Shown here: piece by piece, positions 1 to 9,887 of the stretch
Layout of the letters: each line of letters starts with the position of its first letter
How positions within the stretch are numbered: position 1 is the stretch's first letter
NCBI RefSeq assembly: GCF_003337575.1
Contig: NZ_QPJM01000025.1
Location: forward strand, 1-43,594
Reading direction: 5' to 3'
DNA length: 43,594 nt
Source: Phyllobacterium bourgognense
Lineage (GTDB): Bacteria > Pseudomonadota > Alphaproteobacteria > Rhizobiales > Rhizobiaceae
Notes under the pieces: generated by a model
Database searches by the model: none
Told to the model about the DNA's origin: nothing
What the model saw: the letters and a program-made list of their open reading frames with translations, nothing else
Made by a program: the position numbers and the translations under genes

Positions 1-50
1 GCCAATGGTACTTCGTCTCAAGACGCGGGAGAGTAGGTCGCTGCCAGGTC
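1..50 (+). rRNA. rrf: 5S ribosomal RNA, 3' end only
   Basis: The first 50 bases match the 3' part of an alphaproteobacterial 5S rRNA: the loop-D/E region, the segment GACGCGGGAGAGTAGGTCGC, and the closing stem CTGCCAGGTC. The 5' part lies outside the window. A strong terminator and then an initiator tRNA follow, which is the normal end of a rhizobial rRNA operon. The exact processed 3' end is approximate. Confidence 0.9.
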
Positions 51-102
51 TGCCAAACGCAACGTTCATAAACAAATCTCACAACAACACACAGACATTC
101 AA

Positions 103-130
103 AAAGGCCGCGCATGCGGCCTTTTGCTTT
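103..130 (+). terminator. Rho-independent terminator after 5S rRNA
   Basis: A perfect 9-bp stem (AAAGGCCGC, loop GCAT, GCGGCCTTT) is followed by TGCTTTT. It lies about 50 bases after the 5S end and probably ends or attenuates rRNA operon transcription before the tRNA. Confidence 0.85.
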
Positions 131-196
131 TGCAAAAAACAATGCGTAAGCGCATACTTACAAGCAAAAGCACGCGAGGCGCACAAGTGCCGATAT

Positions 197-230
197 GGTG
201 GCGCGAGGTGGAGCAGCACCCCGTCCGGCT
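197..230 (+). repeat. Relic copy of the tRNA-fMet 5' end
   Basis: Positions 197-217 repeat the 5' end of the tRNA-fMet and its immediate upstream bases at 351-371 with one mismatch in 21. After that the similarity stops, so no cloverleaf can form. It is a 5' fragment left by a past duplication or recombination in the region between 5S and the tRNA. The rest of 50-355 shows no gene, only small GC-rich inverted repeats near 275-315. Confidence 0.6.
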
Positions 231-355
231 TGACAAAAGCAACCTTCGCTTTTGAGGCCGGACAAACGGAAAAATCCGGGCTGCAACCCGTCCACCCGCA
301 GGGCAGAGCCCGAGGATGGACAACGACAGACGGCAACTTTGCCGTATCTTGGTGG

Positions 356-432
<77 letters not shown>

Positions 433-589
433 AAATCAAAACCATCCTTCCGACGATTGTCCGGCATCTCGGCTTCGCCAAGCCAAGCCAACTTTCGACG
501 GACAATCGATTCACTGGAGAGATCGTTTGCCCGCCTCAATTCATCGTAGCAAGAGCTCAACCTCAAGGTGAGGGGCGTCTTGCTTCGCA

Positions 590-609
590 AATCCCTGTCC
601 CCGCAACCA
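590..609 (+). repeat. Direct repeat of the tRNA-fMet 3' end
   Basis: Bases 590-609 repeat tRNA positions 413-432 (T-arm 3' side, acceptor 3' strand and CCA) almost exactly, with a single base difference. The copies flank a stretch of about 160 bases (433-589) with no convincing gene. A duplicated tRNA 3' end is the usual footprint of site-specific integration. The terminator directly after the second copy would have been the native downstream sequence. What was inserted, if anything, is not recognisable. 646-768 also holds no gene. Confidence 0.7.
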
Positions 610-610
610 G

Positions 611-645
611 AAAACAAAGGCCCGGCTTGTCCGGCTCTTGTTTTT
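611..645 (+). terminator. Terminator downstream of tRNA-fMet region
   Basis: A hairpin with left arm AAAACAAAGGCCCGG and right arm CCGGCTCTTGTTTT, with a small bulge, ends in a T5 run. It follows directly after the duplicated tRNA 3' end. Confidence 0.65.
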
Positions 646-768
646 GGCTTGGTGGCCGGCTGATTTGAAGCGGTATCAGGGGCCGCAAAGCGTCGCCGAC
701 GCGGCGGAGAGCAGTTTCCAGATTAGTAACGCATTCCTCGCACGTTTACGATTCCGCACCGCAACGTT

Positions 769-2412
769 TTATGTTTCAAGCCATTTGGGAATGGGTGTTG
801 CGTCCAGTAGACTGCGCGTATAGCCGTGGCTGGGACTACCGAAGATGGCCGAGGTTGGTCCTTCCTCGACAATTTCGCCTTGTTTCATGACGAGAATCCG
901 GTCTGCGAAGTGACGCACGATTGGCAGATCATGCGTGATGAAAATGTAGGAGAGTCCAAGCCGGGTCCGAAGGTCGGCGAGCAAGTCGATTACCTGAGCC
1001 TGGATGGAAACATCAAGCGCAGACACCGCTTCGTCGCAGATGACGAGTTCGGGTTCGCTTGCAAGCGCGCGGGCAATTGCAATCCTTTGCCTCTGACCCC
1101 CTGAAAACTGGTGCGGATAGCGATCCGCGTGCTCGGGTTTCAGGTCAACGAGCTCAAGGAGCTCTACGACGCGGTCTTTCCACTTGGCCTTCGGCAGGAT
1201 ATCGGCGTGAATGGACCAGGGTTCGGAGATGATCGCGCGCACGTTCATACGCGGATTCATCGAGCCATAGGGATCCTGAAACACCATTTGAACCTTGCGG
1301 CGATAGGCGAGCAGACGGTGCTCACCCATGGCGAAGACATCCTGGCCGTTGAAGATTGCCTCGCCGGCGGTTGGCTCGCTCAGCCTCAGCAGCATGCGCG
1401 CCACACTGGACTTGCCCGAACCGGATTCGCCGACGATGCCGAGCGTTTCGCCTTTTCTAACTTCAAAACTCACGTCCCTGACGGCGAGGAACGTTTTTTT
1501 CGTCTTGCCGAAGAGCCCTGAGGACAAGGCGTATTCCTTCGTCAGGTTTTCGACCCGCAGAACGGTTTCGCCGGAAAGATCCGTGGAGCGCCGATTGGAG
1601 GTTTCCGACGCGTGGCCATGCGGAAGCGCCGAGATCAGCTTTTTCGTATAGGCGTGTTGTGGTTTAGTGAAGACGTCTCTCGCCACGCCCGCCTCGACGA
1701 TTTTGCCGCGGTTCATGACGATGATCCAATCGGCCATCGATGCGGCAACCTCCAGATCGTGTGTGATAAGGATCAGTGCCATGCCCGTTTCGTTCTGCAG
1801 ATCGCGCAATAGATCAAGAATTTGTGCCTGAACGCTGACATCAAGCGCCGTCGTGGGTTCGTCGGCGATCAGCAGATCAGGTTTCAACGCGATTGCCATC
1901 GCGATCATCACGCGTTGCCGCTGGCCCCCCGAAAACTGATGCGGATAATGGTCAATCCTTGCTTCCGGATCTGGAATGCCGACGCGTCGCAGCATATCGA
2001 CAGCGCGTTGGCGGGCTGGTCTGCCCCTGGCGATGCCATGGCATTCGAATACTTCGCAGATTTGCCGACCAACCGTGTAAACCGGATTTAGATATGCGAG
2101 AGGGTCTTGAAAGATCATAGCGATCCTGCGGCCGTTAATGGACCGGCGCGCCTCTCCCTGCAGGCTGCCGATCGGAGCTCCCTCGAACGAAATCCGTCCA
2201 CGGACGATATCACCGGGCGGTTGATCGATCAGATCCATCACCGCGCTGGTACTTACGCTCTTGCCTGAACCACTCTCACCGAGAATTACCAGCGTTTCGC
2301 CGCGATTGACCTCGAACGAAACGCAATCGACAGCTCGCACAGGCGCACCGTCGGAGAGGAAATCCACCGTCAGATCATCAACGGAAAGAATGGGGGTTGC
2401 TGACTGGCTCAT
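769..2412 (-). CDS. Fused dipeptide/oligopeptide-type ABC transporter ATPase (DppD-DppF)
   Basis: This 547-residue protein carries two complete ABC ATPase domains. The first has Walker A GESGSGKS at residues 45-52, the signature SGGQR at 161-165 and DEPT near 184. The second has Walker A at 328-335, a second SGGQRQR near 437 and a C-terminal peptide-transporter tail. Single-chain DppD-DppF fusions are common in rhizobia. The start chosen is the ATG at 2412, which overlaps the permease stop codon by four bases; a longer reading to 2544 has no such support. It powers import with the two permeases and binding protein upstream on the same strand and closes the putative sugar-acid operon. The substrate is not shown by this subunit. 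Confidence 0.93.
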   Translation of the reverse strand: MSQSATPILSVDDLTVDFLSDGAPVRAVDCVSFEVNRGETLVILGESGSGKSVSTSAVMDLIDQPPGDIVRGRISFEGAPIGSLQGEARRSINGRRIAMIFQDPLAYLNPVYTVGRQICEVFECHGIARGRPARQRAVDMLRRVGIPDPEARIDHYPHQFSGGQRQRVMIAMAIALKPDLLIADEPTTALDVSVQAQILDLLRDLQNETGMALILITHDLEVAASMADWIIVMNRGKIVEAGVARDVFTKPQHAYTKKLISALPHGHASETSNRRSTDLSGETVLRVENLTKEYALSSGLFGKTKKTFLAVRDVSFEVRKGETLGIVGESGSGKSSVARMLLRLSEPTAGEAIFNGQDVFAMGEHRLLAYRRKVQMVFQDPYGSMNPRMNVRAIISEPWSIHADILPKAKWKDRVVELLELVDLKPEHADRYPHQFSGGQRQRIAIARALASEPELVICDEAVSALDVSIQAQVIDLLADLRTRLGLSYIFITHDLPIVRHFADRILVMKQGEIVEEGPTSAIFGSPSHGYTRSLLDATPIPKWLET

Positions 2413-3332
2413 CTGGATGCCTTTCTCAGGCTCTGGAGACGCCAACGCTGCTGCGGATCCGCCATAGTTCTGGCCCAACTGGAAAGCAAGTTCAGGGAGA
2501 GAGTTGTCAAAAGGATCGCCAAGCCGGGCCAGAACGAGATCCACCAGGCATTGGCCAGATAACCACGGCCGTTGGCGACCATGGCGCCCCAGGTAAACTC
2601 CGGAGGCTGGATGCCGAGACCAAGGAAGCTCAATGAGGATTCCGCCAGAATGACCGTTGCGAAATCGATAGCAGCGATGGTCAGTAGCGTTGGTAATACC
2701 ATAGGAGCGATATGCCGGACAACGATACGGAGCGGCTTGGCGCCCATGGATTTAGCCGCGCTCACAAACATCCGCTCGCGCAACTCCAGCACCTCCGCGC
2801 GCGTGGTGCGCAGATAGATCGGTATGCGCGTCAGGGCAAGAACGATAATCAGGTTGGAGATGCTCGGGCCAAGCGTATAGAGCACGATAAGGGCGAGCAG
2901 CAGTGACGGAAAGCTCATGATGATATCGGCGACACGCTGGATCACCTGGCTGTACCAGCGTTCGCTATAGCCGGCGATCAGTCCGAGTACGCCTCCAGTC
3001 AGCATGGAAAAGACGACCGCGGCAAGCGCGATGCCCAGCGTGTTCTGTGCACCGACAATCAGGCGCGCCAGGATAGGACGCCCAAGTGTGTCGGCGCCCA
3101 GAAAAAAGAGCCACCCGTGATCGAAAGAAAACGGTGGCAGGTTGCGCTGGCGCAGGCCCAATTTCGCTGCCGTATCGCCAATAAGCGGCGGTCCGGCGAG
3201 CGTCGCTATGGTCAATATCAAAAGAAAAATGGCTGCGGCGAAAGCAAGCTTGTCGCGCTTCAGGCAGTTGAAGACCACCCGGGCATTTCCAGGGGAAGCA
3301 GAGACGGAGGTTTCGCTGAGGATTGCGGTCAT
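2409..3332 (-). CDS. ABC transporter permease, DppC/OppC type
   Basis: The protein has 307 residues with an N-terminal membrane segment (LAFAAAIFLLILTIATLAG) and a BPD_transp_1 permease core of about five further helices. The coupling-helix motif is seen in KSMGAKPLRIVVRHIAPMVL. Length and order fit the DppC/OppC family. It begins three bases after the other permease ends and overlaps the ATPase by four bases, so translation is probably coupled. With its partner it forms the inner-membrane channel of the importer linked to kdgD. Confidence 0.92.
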   Translation of the reverse strand: MTAILSETSVSASPGNARVVFNCLKRDKLAFAAAIFLLILTIATLAGPPLIGDTAAKLGLRQRNLPPFSFDHGWLFFLGADTLGRPILARLIVGAQNTLGIALAAVVFSMLTGGVLGLIAGYSERWYSQVIQRVADIIMSFPSLLLALIVLYTLGPSISNLIIVLALTRIPIYLRTTRAEVLELRERMFVSAAKSMGAKPLRIVVRHIAPMVLPTLLTIAAIDFATVILAESSLSFLGLGIQPPEFTWGAMVANGRGYLANAWWISFWPGLAILLTTLSLNLLSSWARTMADPQQRWRLQSLRKASR

Positions 3333-3335
3333 GGG

Positions 3336-4250
3336 CTAATACCGAATTCTTGGATCGAGCACCGCGTAGAGAAGATCTATGCAGATATTCAGAATGAAGA
3401 TCGCGGTCGCGGTGACCAGAATGGTTGATTGCACGACGGCGAAATCGCGCTGAATGATGGCGTCGATCATCAGCTTGCCGATGCCTGGCCAGCCGAAGAC
3501 GGTTTCAACGATGACCGCACCGTTGATGAGACCTGACGTCAGGTCGCCAGCGACGGTGATGACGGGGAGAAGCGAGTTTCTAAGCGCGTGTCCGAAGATG
3601 ATCTGTTGCCGCCGCAAGCCCTTGGCCCTCGCGGTCTTGATGTAGGGTGAGGCGAGCGCCCCGAGCATGGCGCCACGAACAACTTGCACCAGCAATCCGA
3701 AGGGACGGAGCATCAAAACAAAAATTGGCAATATCCAATGCAGATAGCTGCCCGTGCCCGATGTCGGTAGAAGTTCGAAGCTGACGGCAAATATGAGAAT
3801 TCCGACGATCGCGACCCAAAAATCCGGCGCGCTGGCACCCGACAGGGAAACGAGCGTCACGACACGGTCGAACAAACTACCCGGCCTGGAAGCAGCAAGT
3901 GAGCCGACAACGAGTGCGAGAGCGGTAGAGAGCAACATCGCAACAACAGCAAGCTTCAGCGTTTGTGGAAAAGCCTCCAGCGCGACCGCCATCGCCGAGC
4001 GGTTCTGGCGGACAGATTCGCCAAAATCGAGACTGAGCAGATCGCGCAGATACTGCAGAAACTGCCAATAAACAGGTTGATCGAAACCGTGCAGCTTGGC
4101 GAACGCGGCTCGGGCCTCGGCCGTCGAATCGAGGGGCAGAAAGAGCGATGAGGGGTCGCCGGTCAGCCGAGTAAGGAAGAAGACCAGCGCAAGCAGGCCC
4201 ATGACCGAAATGATGCTGTGCGATGCGCGCCTGCCGATAAAACTTAACAT
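3336..4250 (-). CDS. ABC transporter permease, DppB/OppB type
   Basis: The 304-residue inner-membrane permease has the DppB/OppB N-terminal signature (an early helix, then LTGDPSSLFLP) and a coupling loop ARAKGLRRQQIIFGHALRNSL. The ATG at 4250 is chosen because an AAGG ribosome-binding site lies about eight bases upstream; an in-frame TTG at 4280 has no clear site. It lies between the periplasmic binding protein (70 bases upstream) and DppC (three bases downstream) on the same strand. Confidence 0.92.
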   Translation of the reverse strand: MLSFIGRRASHSIISVMGLLALVFFLTRLTGDPSSLFLPLDSTAEARAAFAKLHGFDQPVYWQFLQYLRDLLSLDFGESVRQNRSAMAVALEAFPQTLKLAVVAMLLSTALALVVGSLAASRPGSLFDRVVTLVSLSGASAPDFWVAIVGILIFAVSFELLPTSGTGSYLHWILPIFVLMLRPFGLLVQVVRGAMLGALASPYIKTARAKGLRRQQIIFGHALRNSLLPVITVAGDLTSGLINGAVIVETVFGWPGIGKLMIDAIIQRDFAVVQSTILVTATAIFILNICIDLLYAVLDPRIRY

Positions 4251-4320
4251 GAATTTGCCTTTCGGCTGTAACTGGAACAATCAGGAGCGCAGCTCAGGTC
4301 AACCGCGCTCCTGTGGGATA

Positions 4321-5832
4321 TCAGTCCCTCATATGGATGTGTGCGAGCGGAATTTCGCTGTTGGTCGTAATATCCGGCTTCCAATCAAGGCGCTTGCCCA
4401 CGCGCGTATACCCTATCATGTGGAACATCGGAATGTCGGATACGACATCGGTGCGCGCCTTGGTGAAGATCGCCTTGAAATCCTTTGTGCGCTCTTCGCC
4501 GCTTGCGGCAAGTGCCGTATCGATTTCCGCATCGAACGCCGGATCGGACACGGTCGAATACTGACCGGTCGAGCGGTAGAAGATCGGAATGGTGAATGCT
4601 GAGTCACCCTTGTTGTTGTCGTGCATCATCTGCAGCAAGGTGGCGCCACGCTCCTCAGGATAGGGCTTCTGCAGATAGCGGATCCAGTCTGCAACGTCGA
4701 GCATGGTGAGCTTCACGTTGAGCCCTGCCGTCTGCCACATCGCCGCCATCGCTTCCATGGCCTCACCGCCGTTGGGATAAATCCCATTGCGGCCAATCAG
4801 AACGATTTCCGTGTCGACTGGAACGCCGGCAGCTTTCGCTTCCGCGACGAGTTCAACCGCCTTCGCCGGATCGTACTCCCAAGGCTGCAAGCTATCGTCA
4901 TGGCCATTGATGCCCGGAACGACCATCTGTGATGCGCGCTTTACGTCAGGCCCGAACAATGCCTTCAGGCCCTCCCAATCGATTGCCAGATTGAGCGCCT
5001 TGCGGATGCGCAAATCGTTGAGCGGCGGCTTGGACATATCAACGCGCATCGCAGTCGTTTCCGAATTCAGATAGGAGAAATCGGTTTCGGGATTGGTGGC
5101 GTCCTGAATGGCGATCGATGGCGTTAGGTCAGCTTCACCGGTTTCGACCATCGCGGCACGGATAGACGATTCGGATCTCCAGACGTAGGTCGCCTTTTCG
5201 ATTTCGGGCTTTTCACCCCAGTATCCGTCAAACCGGTTCATAGTGACCGTTTGTGTGTCGAAGGAGGTCAATTTGAACGGGCCGGTCCCGACAGGATCAT
5301 TAACGGGTTTGTCCGCTGGCGTGTTGGGGGAGATGACCATCACCACGCTGAGCAGCGTCGGCAAGATCGGTTCGGGCCGGTCGGATTTGATATCCAGCGT
5401 CAGATCGTCGACCGGCGTTGCTTCGAGCGTCCGGTCACCGAACTTCGCCATGTTGTTGCATGTCAGCGCACCGCCCGTCATGCGTTTGATGGAAAACGCG
5501 ACAGCTTTCGCATCCATACCCGTTCCATCCTGAAACTTGACGCCGGGCCTGAGCTTGATACGCCAGGTCATATCGTCGATGCGAGCCCACTCCGTCGCCA
5601 GCTTTGGCTGCGGCAGGCCCGTCTTGGCATCGATGACGGTCAAGGCTTCGGTGACGTTCTGGCTCAGAATCTGCCCGACATTGGTAATGATGGTACCGCA
5701 GGGCTCCAAATTGGCAGGCTGCTCCGGCAGAACGATCTTGATCTCCTTCGAAGCCTCCTGGCCATGCGCGATTCCGGACGTTGACGCCATGAGCGCCATG
5801 GCAATGACAGCGATGCTGTGTCTCGTTTTCAT
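4321..5832 (-). CDS. Periplasmic substrate-binding protein, family 5 (DppA/OppA-like)
   Basis: The 503-residue protein starts with a type I signal peptide (MKTRHSIAVIAMALMAS, cleavage near AHG-QE). The mature part shows family 5 hallmarks: LEPCGTIITNVGQIL near the start, LATEW, LRPGVKFQDGTGMDAKAVAFSIKR, then the second lobe LRIRKALNLAIDWEGL. The ATG at 5832 has a strong GGGAGGAG site. Family 5 proteins bind peptides, opines, nickel or sugars, so the fold alone does not fix the ligand. Its position between kdgD and the permeases suggests an aldarate or uronate-containing compound; this is an inference. Confidence 0.92.
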   Translation of the reverse strand: MKTRHSIAVIAMALMASTSGIAHGQEASKEIKIVLPEQPANLEPCGTIITNVGQILSQNVTEALTVIDAKTGLPQPKLATEWARIDDMTWRIKLRPGVKFQDGTGMDAKAVAFSIKRMTGGALTCNNMAKFGDRTLEATPVDDLTLDIKSDRPEPILPTLLSVVMVISPNTPADKPVNDPVGTGPFKLTSFDTQTVTMNRFDGYWGEKPEIEKATYVWRSESSIRAAMVETGEADLTPSIAIQDATNPETDFSYLNSETTAMRVDMSKPPLNDLRIRKALNLAIDWEGLKALFGPDVKRASQMVVPGINGHDDSLQPWEYDPAKAVELVAEAKAAGVPVDTEIVLIGRNGIYPNGGEAMEAMAAMWQTAGLNVKLTMLDVADWIRYLQKPYPEERGATLLQMMHDNNKGDSAFTIPIFYRSTGQYSTVSDPAFDAEIDTALAASGEERTKDFKAIFTKARTDVVSDIPMFHMIGYTRVGKRLDWKPDITTNSEIPLAHIHMRD

Positions 5833-5908
5833 ATTGTCTCCTCCCATTGATATTCAAACTTTTCGATGGCTCGACTGAGCTGGAGAACCGCAAGCTCCCT
5901 TCCTGCAG

Positions 5909-6880
<972 letters not shown>

Positions 6881-6897
6881 CAGGTTTTGCTTTTCCG

Positions 6898-7629
6898 TCA
6901 GATGGGTTTCCGGCTCGCCAGTCCACGGTACCGTTTGATGCCGCCGAGCAGATGCCGCCGCATGGCGTCCCGCGCCTGGTCGGGGTCGCGGGCGAGAATA
7001 GCGTCCACGACCTCCGTATGTTCGGCAAGCAGGATGCGGTCGCGATTGGGTAGGGGATCGATACCACCCATCGCTTTGCGGAATTTAACCCGAGGGATAA
7101 TCCGCCGTCCTATATGTTCCAGAAACGTCTTGAACCTGACGTTGTTGGTTGCGGTCGCGATAGCCATATGAAATTGGAAATCCGCATCATCGGTGGACTC
7201 TCCTTTTGCAACAAGTTGCGCAAAAATATCGAGTTGCGCCTGTATTTCAGCCTCCTGCGCTGGCGAACTGCGAAGGGCTGCAAGTCCTGCGGCTTCTACC
7301 TCTATGCCGATGCGCAACTCCAGTTCTTCGATGATATCGGAAATCTTGTCTGTCGCGTCGGTAAACAGAGCGAGCGTCTCGGACGTTTGTTTTGGCCCGA
7401 GTACGAACACACCAACCCCGTGACGCGACTCCAAAAGCCCGTCCGCTCGCAGCGCCGCTATGGCTTCACGAATGACGGTGCGGCTGAAGCCGAACTTTTC
7501 GACAAGCACCGGTTCAATCGGCAATTTATCTCCCGGTGCGTAGTCACCTCCCTCGATCTGCCGACGCAACTCATCGGCAACTTTCCAGGCAAGTGTCCTC
7601 TTGACACCCATGCTATCTGCCATATCCAT
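6898..7629 (-). CDS. FadR-family GntR transcriptional regulator
   Basis: The 243-residue protein has an N-terminal GntR winged helix (about residues 12-78, with DKLPIEPVLVEKFGFSRTVIREAI and the wing GLLESRHGVGVFV) and a C-terminal all-helical FCD ligand domain containing the metal-site residues D and H in the DFQFHMAIATATNN region. The ATG at 7629 has a GGAG site five bases away. It stands 83 bases upstream of kdgD on the same strand and probably represses kdgD and the importer until an aldarate or related sugar acid binds. Shared sequence elements before both genes suggest autoregulation. Confidence 0.9.
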   Translation of the reverse strand: MDMADSMGVKRTLAWKVADELRRQIEGGDYAPGDKLPIEPVLVEKFGFSRTVIREAIAALRADGLLESRHGVGVFVLGPKQTSETLALFTDATDKISDIIEELELRIGIEVEAAGLAALRSSPAQEAEIQAQLDIFAQLVAKGESTDDADFQFHMAIATATNNVRFKTFLEHIGRRIIPRVKFRKAMGGIDPLPNRDRILLAEHTEVVDAILARDPDQARDAMRRHLLGGIKRYRGLASRKPI

Positions 7630-7688
7630 CCGAACTCCATTGCTTTGGGCGACGGTACATCATCTCAAGTGGCCGGGGAACAAAAAAG

Positions 7689-7739
7689 TATGACCACGTG
7701 CGAGACATCATATCTCATCGCGAAGCAATCTGCTGTCAA
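7689..7739 (-). promoter_or_regulatory. Putative operator/promoter region of the GntR gene
   Basis: The region contains TTGACA on the minus strand (7739-7734), the dyad GAGA-N7-TCTC at 7702-7716 and the half-site TATGAC at 7689-7694. GAGACATC and TATGAC also occur in the kdgD promoter. The -10 is weak. Apart from this and the terminator at 7797, I see nothing in 7630-8041. Confidence 0.4.
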
Positions 7740-7796
7740 TGGCTTGGTTTACGCGTGAAACGCAAAGGCCGCGGCAACGGCCATCCCGCCTCACAG

Positions 7797-7828
7797 ACAA
7801 AAAAGAGCCGGACTAAAAAAAGCCCGGC
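7797..7828 (-). terminator. Terminator of the 8042-8776 gene
   Basis: On the minus strand, GCCGG (7828-7824) pairs with CCGGC (7811-7807) around a 12-base loop and is followed by TCTTTTTT. It lies about 210 bases after the stop of the minus-strand membrane protein gene. Confidence 0.5.
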
Positions 7829-8041
7829 CTAATTGTGAAGGTCAAAAACCTCCAGAGGGGAACAGCCAACGCGGAAAATGGGAGGAGGAACCGCGTTGAC
7901 TGAATCGCATGTAGGACCAACCTTTGTGGTTTGCAATGCACTCATTGACGCAGGGCAGACGCAATAGCCCATCCACGCTTGGACACCCACTTGTGTTCGA
8001 ACCTCCTCGCCAACGTCTCCCGCCCAAAGCGGTATAAGAGA

Positions 8042-8776
8042 TCACGCGCTCGGGTGGAGTGTTGCTCCCGAACGCTCCAGATGGCACAGCAACACATAGA
8101 TGAAGATCAGTATACCTGCCATTTCGAGACCTTCCTCGACGTTCGTCAATACCCGGTAACGAAATGATTCAATCCCTTCAACTTCTGCAACGCTGCCGCC
8201 GATCATCTCGAACCCGACGGCGCCGCCAAGGAAGATCAGAGCTGAAAGCACAAGGAGCCCCGCGAGCGTCAAGGGAAACGACCTGATGAAGGGAATAAAC
8301 GCAACGAGCCCTATCAGGCTGAGGATACCGGCTGGCGCTGCCCAGGCAAAATACATCAGGCCGGTGTGCTCCATCCTTCCCGATAAAGCGGCAGAAATCT
8401 TTTCATGAATGCCCGCGAATTCGTCGAACGAAAGTAACAAAAAAAGTACCGTGAGAGCATACCAGTGGTATCTGAACCGGTTGCCCCGCATTGCTGCGTC
8501 CCTGCTTGCCAGAAAAAGCAACCCTGCTGCGGAAAACGCTACCACCACGGAAAGCCAGGTAAACGCGCTCTCCTCCGAGTCGACGTCGAGCAGCCATATC
8601 TTATTGGAAAGGTCCGGCTTGGAGCCGGAATAGAGTATCAGATCCTGCATAAAACCTGCACCGAGCAGCAGTGCCGAAACCGCACAAGCCAATATAAACA
8701 CGCGGCCCGGCGTCCCGACCGTGCGCGCCCTTAGCGAAAGGTCTTCAGTGGCTACATCGGTGAGCCGGACACTCAT
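8042..8776 (-). CDS. Conserved hypothetical membrane protein
   Basis: This 244-residue protein is not recognised as a named family. Six hydrophobic segments are visible (about residues 25-50, 72-92, 104-122, 140-165, 168-195 and 218-236). Between them is a polar, acidic loop with the motif SFDEFAGIHE right after a helix, which may be a metal or catalytic site. The N-terminal 24 residues are cytosolic and charged. The gene is divergent from a 39-residue membrane protein at 8872, with palindromes between them. A regulated two-gene membrane unit is possible but unproven. Confidence 0.75.
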   Translation of the reverse strand: MSVRLTDVATEDLSLRARTVGTPGRVFILACAVSALLLGAGFMQDLILYSGSKPDLSNKIWLLDVDSEESAFTWLSVVVAFSAAGLLFLASRDAAMRGNRFRYHWYALTVLFLLLSFDEFAGIHEKISAALSGRMEHTGLMYFAWAAPAGILSLIGLVAFIPFIRSFPLTLAGLLVLSALIFLGGAVGFEMIGGSVAEVEGIESFRYRVLTNVEEGLEMAGILIFIYVLLCHLERSGATLHPSA

Positions 8777-8790
8777 AGATCACCAGATTT

Positions 8791-8828
8791 TACATGTACT
8801 TGACATGTCACAAAACCATCACAAATTT
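8791..8828. promoter_or_regulatory. Divergent promoter/operator with ACATGT palindromes
   Basis: TACATGTA (8791-8798) and TGACATGTCA (8801-8810) are adjacent palindromes sharing ACATGT. They lie in the 95 bases between the divergent genes at 8776 and 8872. A plus-strand TTGACA (8800-8805) is embedded in the second palindrome. This is consistent with a dimeric regulator controlling both directions. Confidence 0.45.
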
Positions 8829-8871
8829 GTCGCTTATTCCTTAGTTCATTGTCAACGCATGGAGGCAGTAA

Positions 8872-8991
8872 ATGGCTCCCGTTGGAGGACATTTAAATTT
8901 GGCGGTCGGCGTAGCCGTGCTGGCGACCCTAATGATACTTGCCGTTCTCGTCGTGGCCCTGGACATCGAGATTGCGCTGCCGAGAGGCTGA
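8872..8991 (+). CDS. Small single-pass membrane protein, 39 residues
   Basis: The open frame is preceded by a good ribosome-binding site, GGAGG seven bases before the ATG. The product begins MAPVGGHLNLAVGVAV, continues as one 20-22-residue hydrophobic helix and ends with the charged tail LDIEIALPRG. It is too short for routine gene finders. The strong start context, clean helix and divergent promoter support a real gene. I do not recognise a family. It could be a regulator or subunit of a larger membrane protein, perhaps the neighbour at 8042-8776. Confidence 0.6.
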   Translation: MAPVGGHLNLAVGVAVLATLMILAVLVVALDIEIALPRG

Positions 8992-9316
8992 CAGGGCGTG
9001 GTACTTGGACGCTAACCTGCACATGATACCGGCTTTGCTCGCAACCAGCCGCGCTTGGGGAGTTGTCGGAACGCTGGAGCCCTCTGAGTGCGAACATCGC
9101 GGCCAGCGGGAGGTGTCGATGAGCACCTCCGGTTGTTTGAGGACAACCTGCTGCGGATTCTGGATCGCGGTATATGCCTTCTGCACGCCGTCAAACAGCA
9201 GCACGTTGGGGCCCCAATTGTAACACCGAATCACAAATTGATGGCCCCTTAGCGGCGGCAATCCAATGGACCGTTTGCCAAGCCGTGTGCGTCGAAATCA
9301 AGAGTCTCGTAGGAGG
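8992..9316. other. Intergenic stretch, no supported gene
   Basis: I find no gene with a convincing start here. A minus-strand frame from 9261 reads MPPLRGHQFVIRCYNW and FDGVQKAYTAIQNPQQ and looks protein-like for about 55 residues, then becomes random. It could be a decayed gene or chance. There is no terminator or clear repeat. Confidence 0.4.
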
Positions 9317-9490
9317 CTATCTCCTGACAATGCCCAGGCGTCTTTCTTCCTGTTTGGCGAACTCCTTCGCGGCTTCCTCCGTACCAAATGCGCGCTGCTT
9401 GACTTGTCCGCTTTCGCGCACTGTCACGAACCATTTTCTATCTTTTGGTTCAATGCCGACGGTATTGAGTGGTGGCTCGTCGAACGTCAT
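9317..9490 (-). CDS. Small hypothetical protein, 57 residues
   Basis: The ATG at 9490 follows a GGAAAGAAG ribosome-binding site, which is better than the upstream in-frame start at 9562. The soluble, charged product runs MTFDEPPLNTVGIEPKDRKW and then a WFVTVRESG strand-rich section and a lysine/glutamate-rich helix ending in RRLGIVRR. This pattern (two or three strands then an amphipathic helix) resembles small DNA- or protein-binding folds, but I cannot name a family. Confidence 0.6.
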   Translation of the reverse strand: MTFDEPPLNTVGIEPKDRKWFVTVRESGQVKQRAFGTEEAAKEFAKQEERRLGIVRR

Positions 9491-9545
9491 TCTTCTTTCC
9501 CGAGGTCCGGCTCTCGAATTGGTCGAGTGGGCAAGGACTAGCTGA

Positions 9546-9749
9546 TTAAGCCGGTGAGGCAATAGCCAGAACGATAGCGATTATCAGCAATAGCGGCCCC
9601 ATCCATCTGAAATGGTTAACAAGGATTGCTAGCCAAGCGTTCTGAACACCTTGATTGGGAGGTGGAAACGATAGGTAACGGAAGCCCACAGCTGTCATCC
9701 ACAATCCGGCGCAAAACATAATGAACTCGTCGATGTAAGCAGCAATCAT
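9546..9749 (-). CDS. Small hypothetical membrane protein, 67 residues
   Basis: Two hydrophobic helices are visible, one around FIMFCAGLWMTAVGF and one at the C-terminus (MGPLLLIIAIVLAIA), joined by a proline-rich loop. The ATG at 9749 has a GGGAGA site; a longer frame to 9842 lacks one. No family is recognised. It lies in a run of small hypothetical genes. Confidence 0.6.
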   Translation of the reverse strand: MIAAYIDEFIMFCAGLWMTAVGFRYLSFPPPNQGVQNAWLAILVNHFRWMGPLLLIIAIVLAIASPA

Positions 9750-9887
9750 CGCTGTTCTCCCAAAGTGCAAAAAAGATGATCCAACAGTTTCGTCAAGCGG
9801 AAAGCAAGGGGAGAGTAGCGCCATGTTCACGTCTCGCACCATGCCACCAAGAACCAGGATCGTTCAGCCGGGATCGTGTGGAGAATT

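Noticed and set aside
9103..9261. Minus-strand protein-like stretch as a real gene
   Set aside because: It looks protein-like for only about 55 residues and lacks a ribosome-binding site. It is kept only as a note on the intergenic region.
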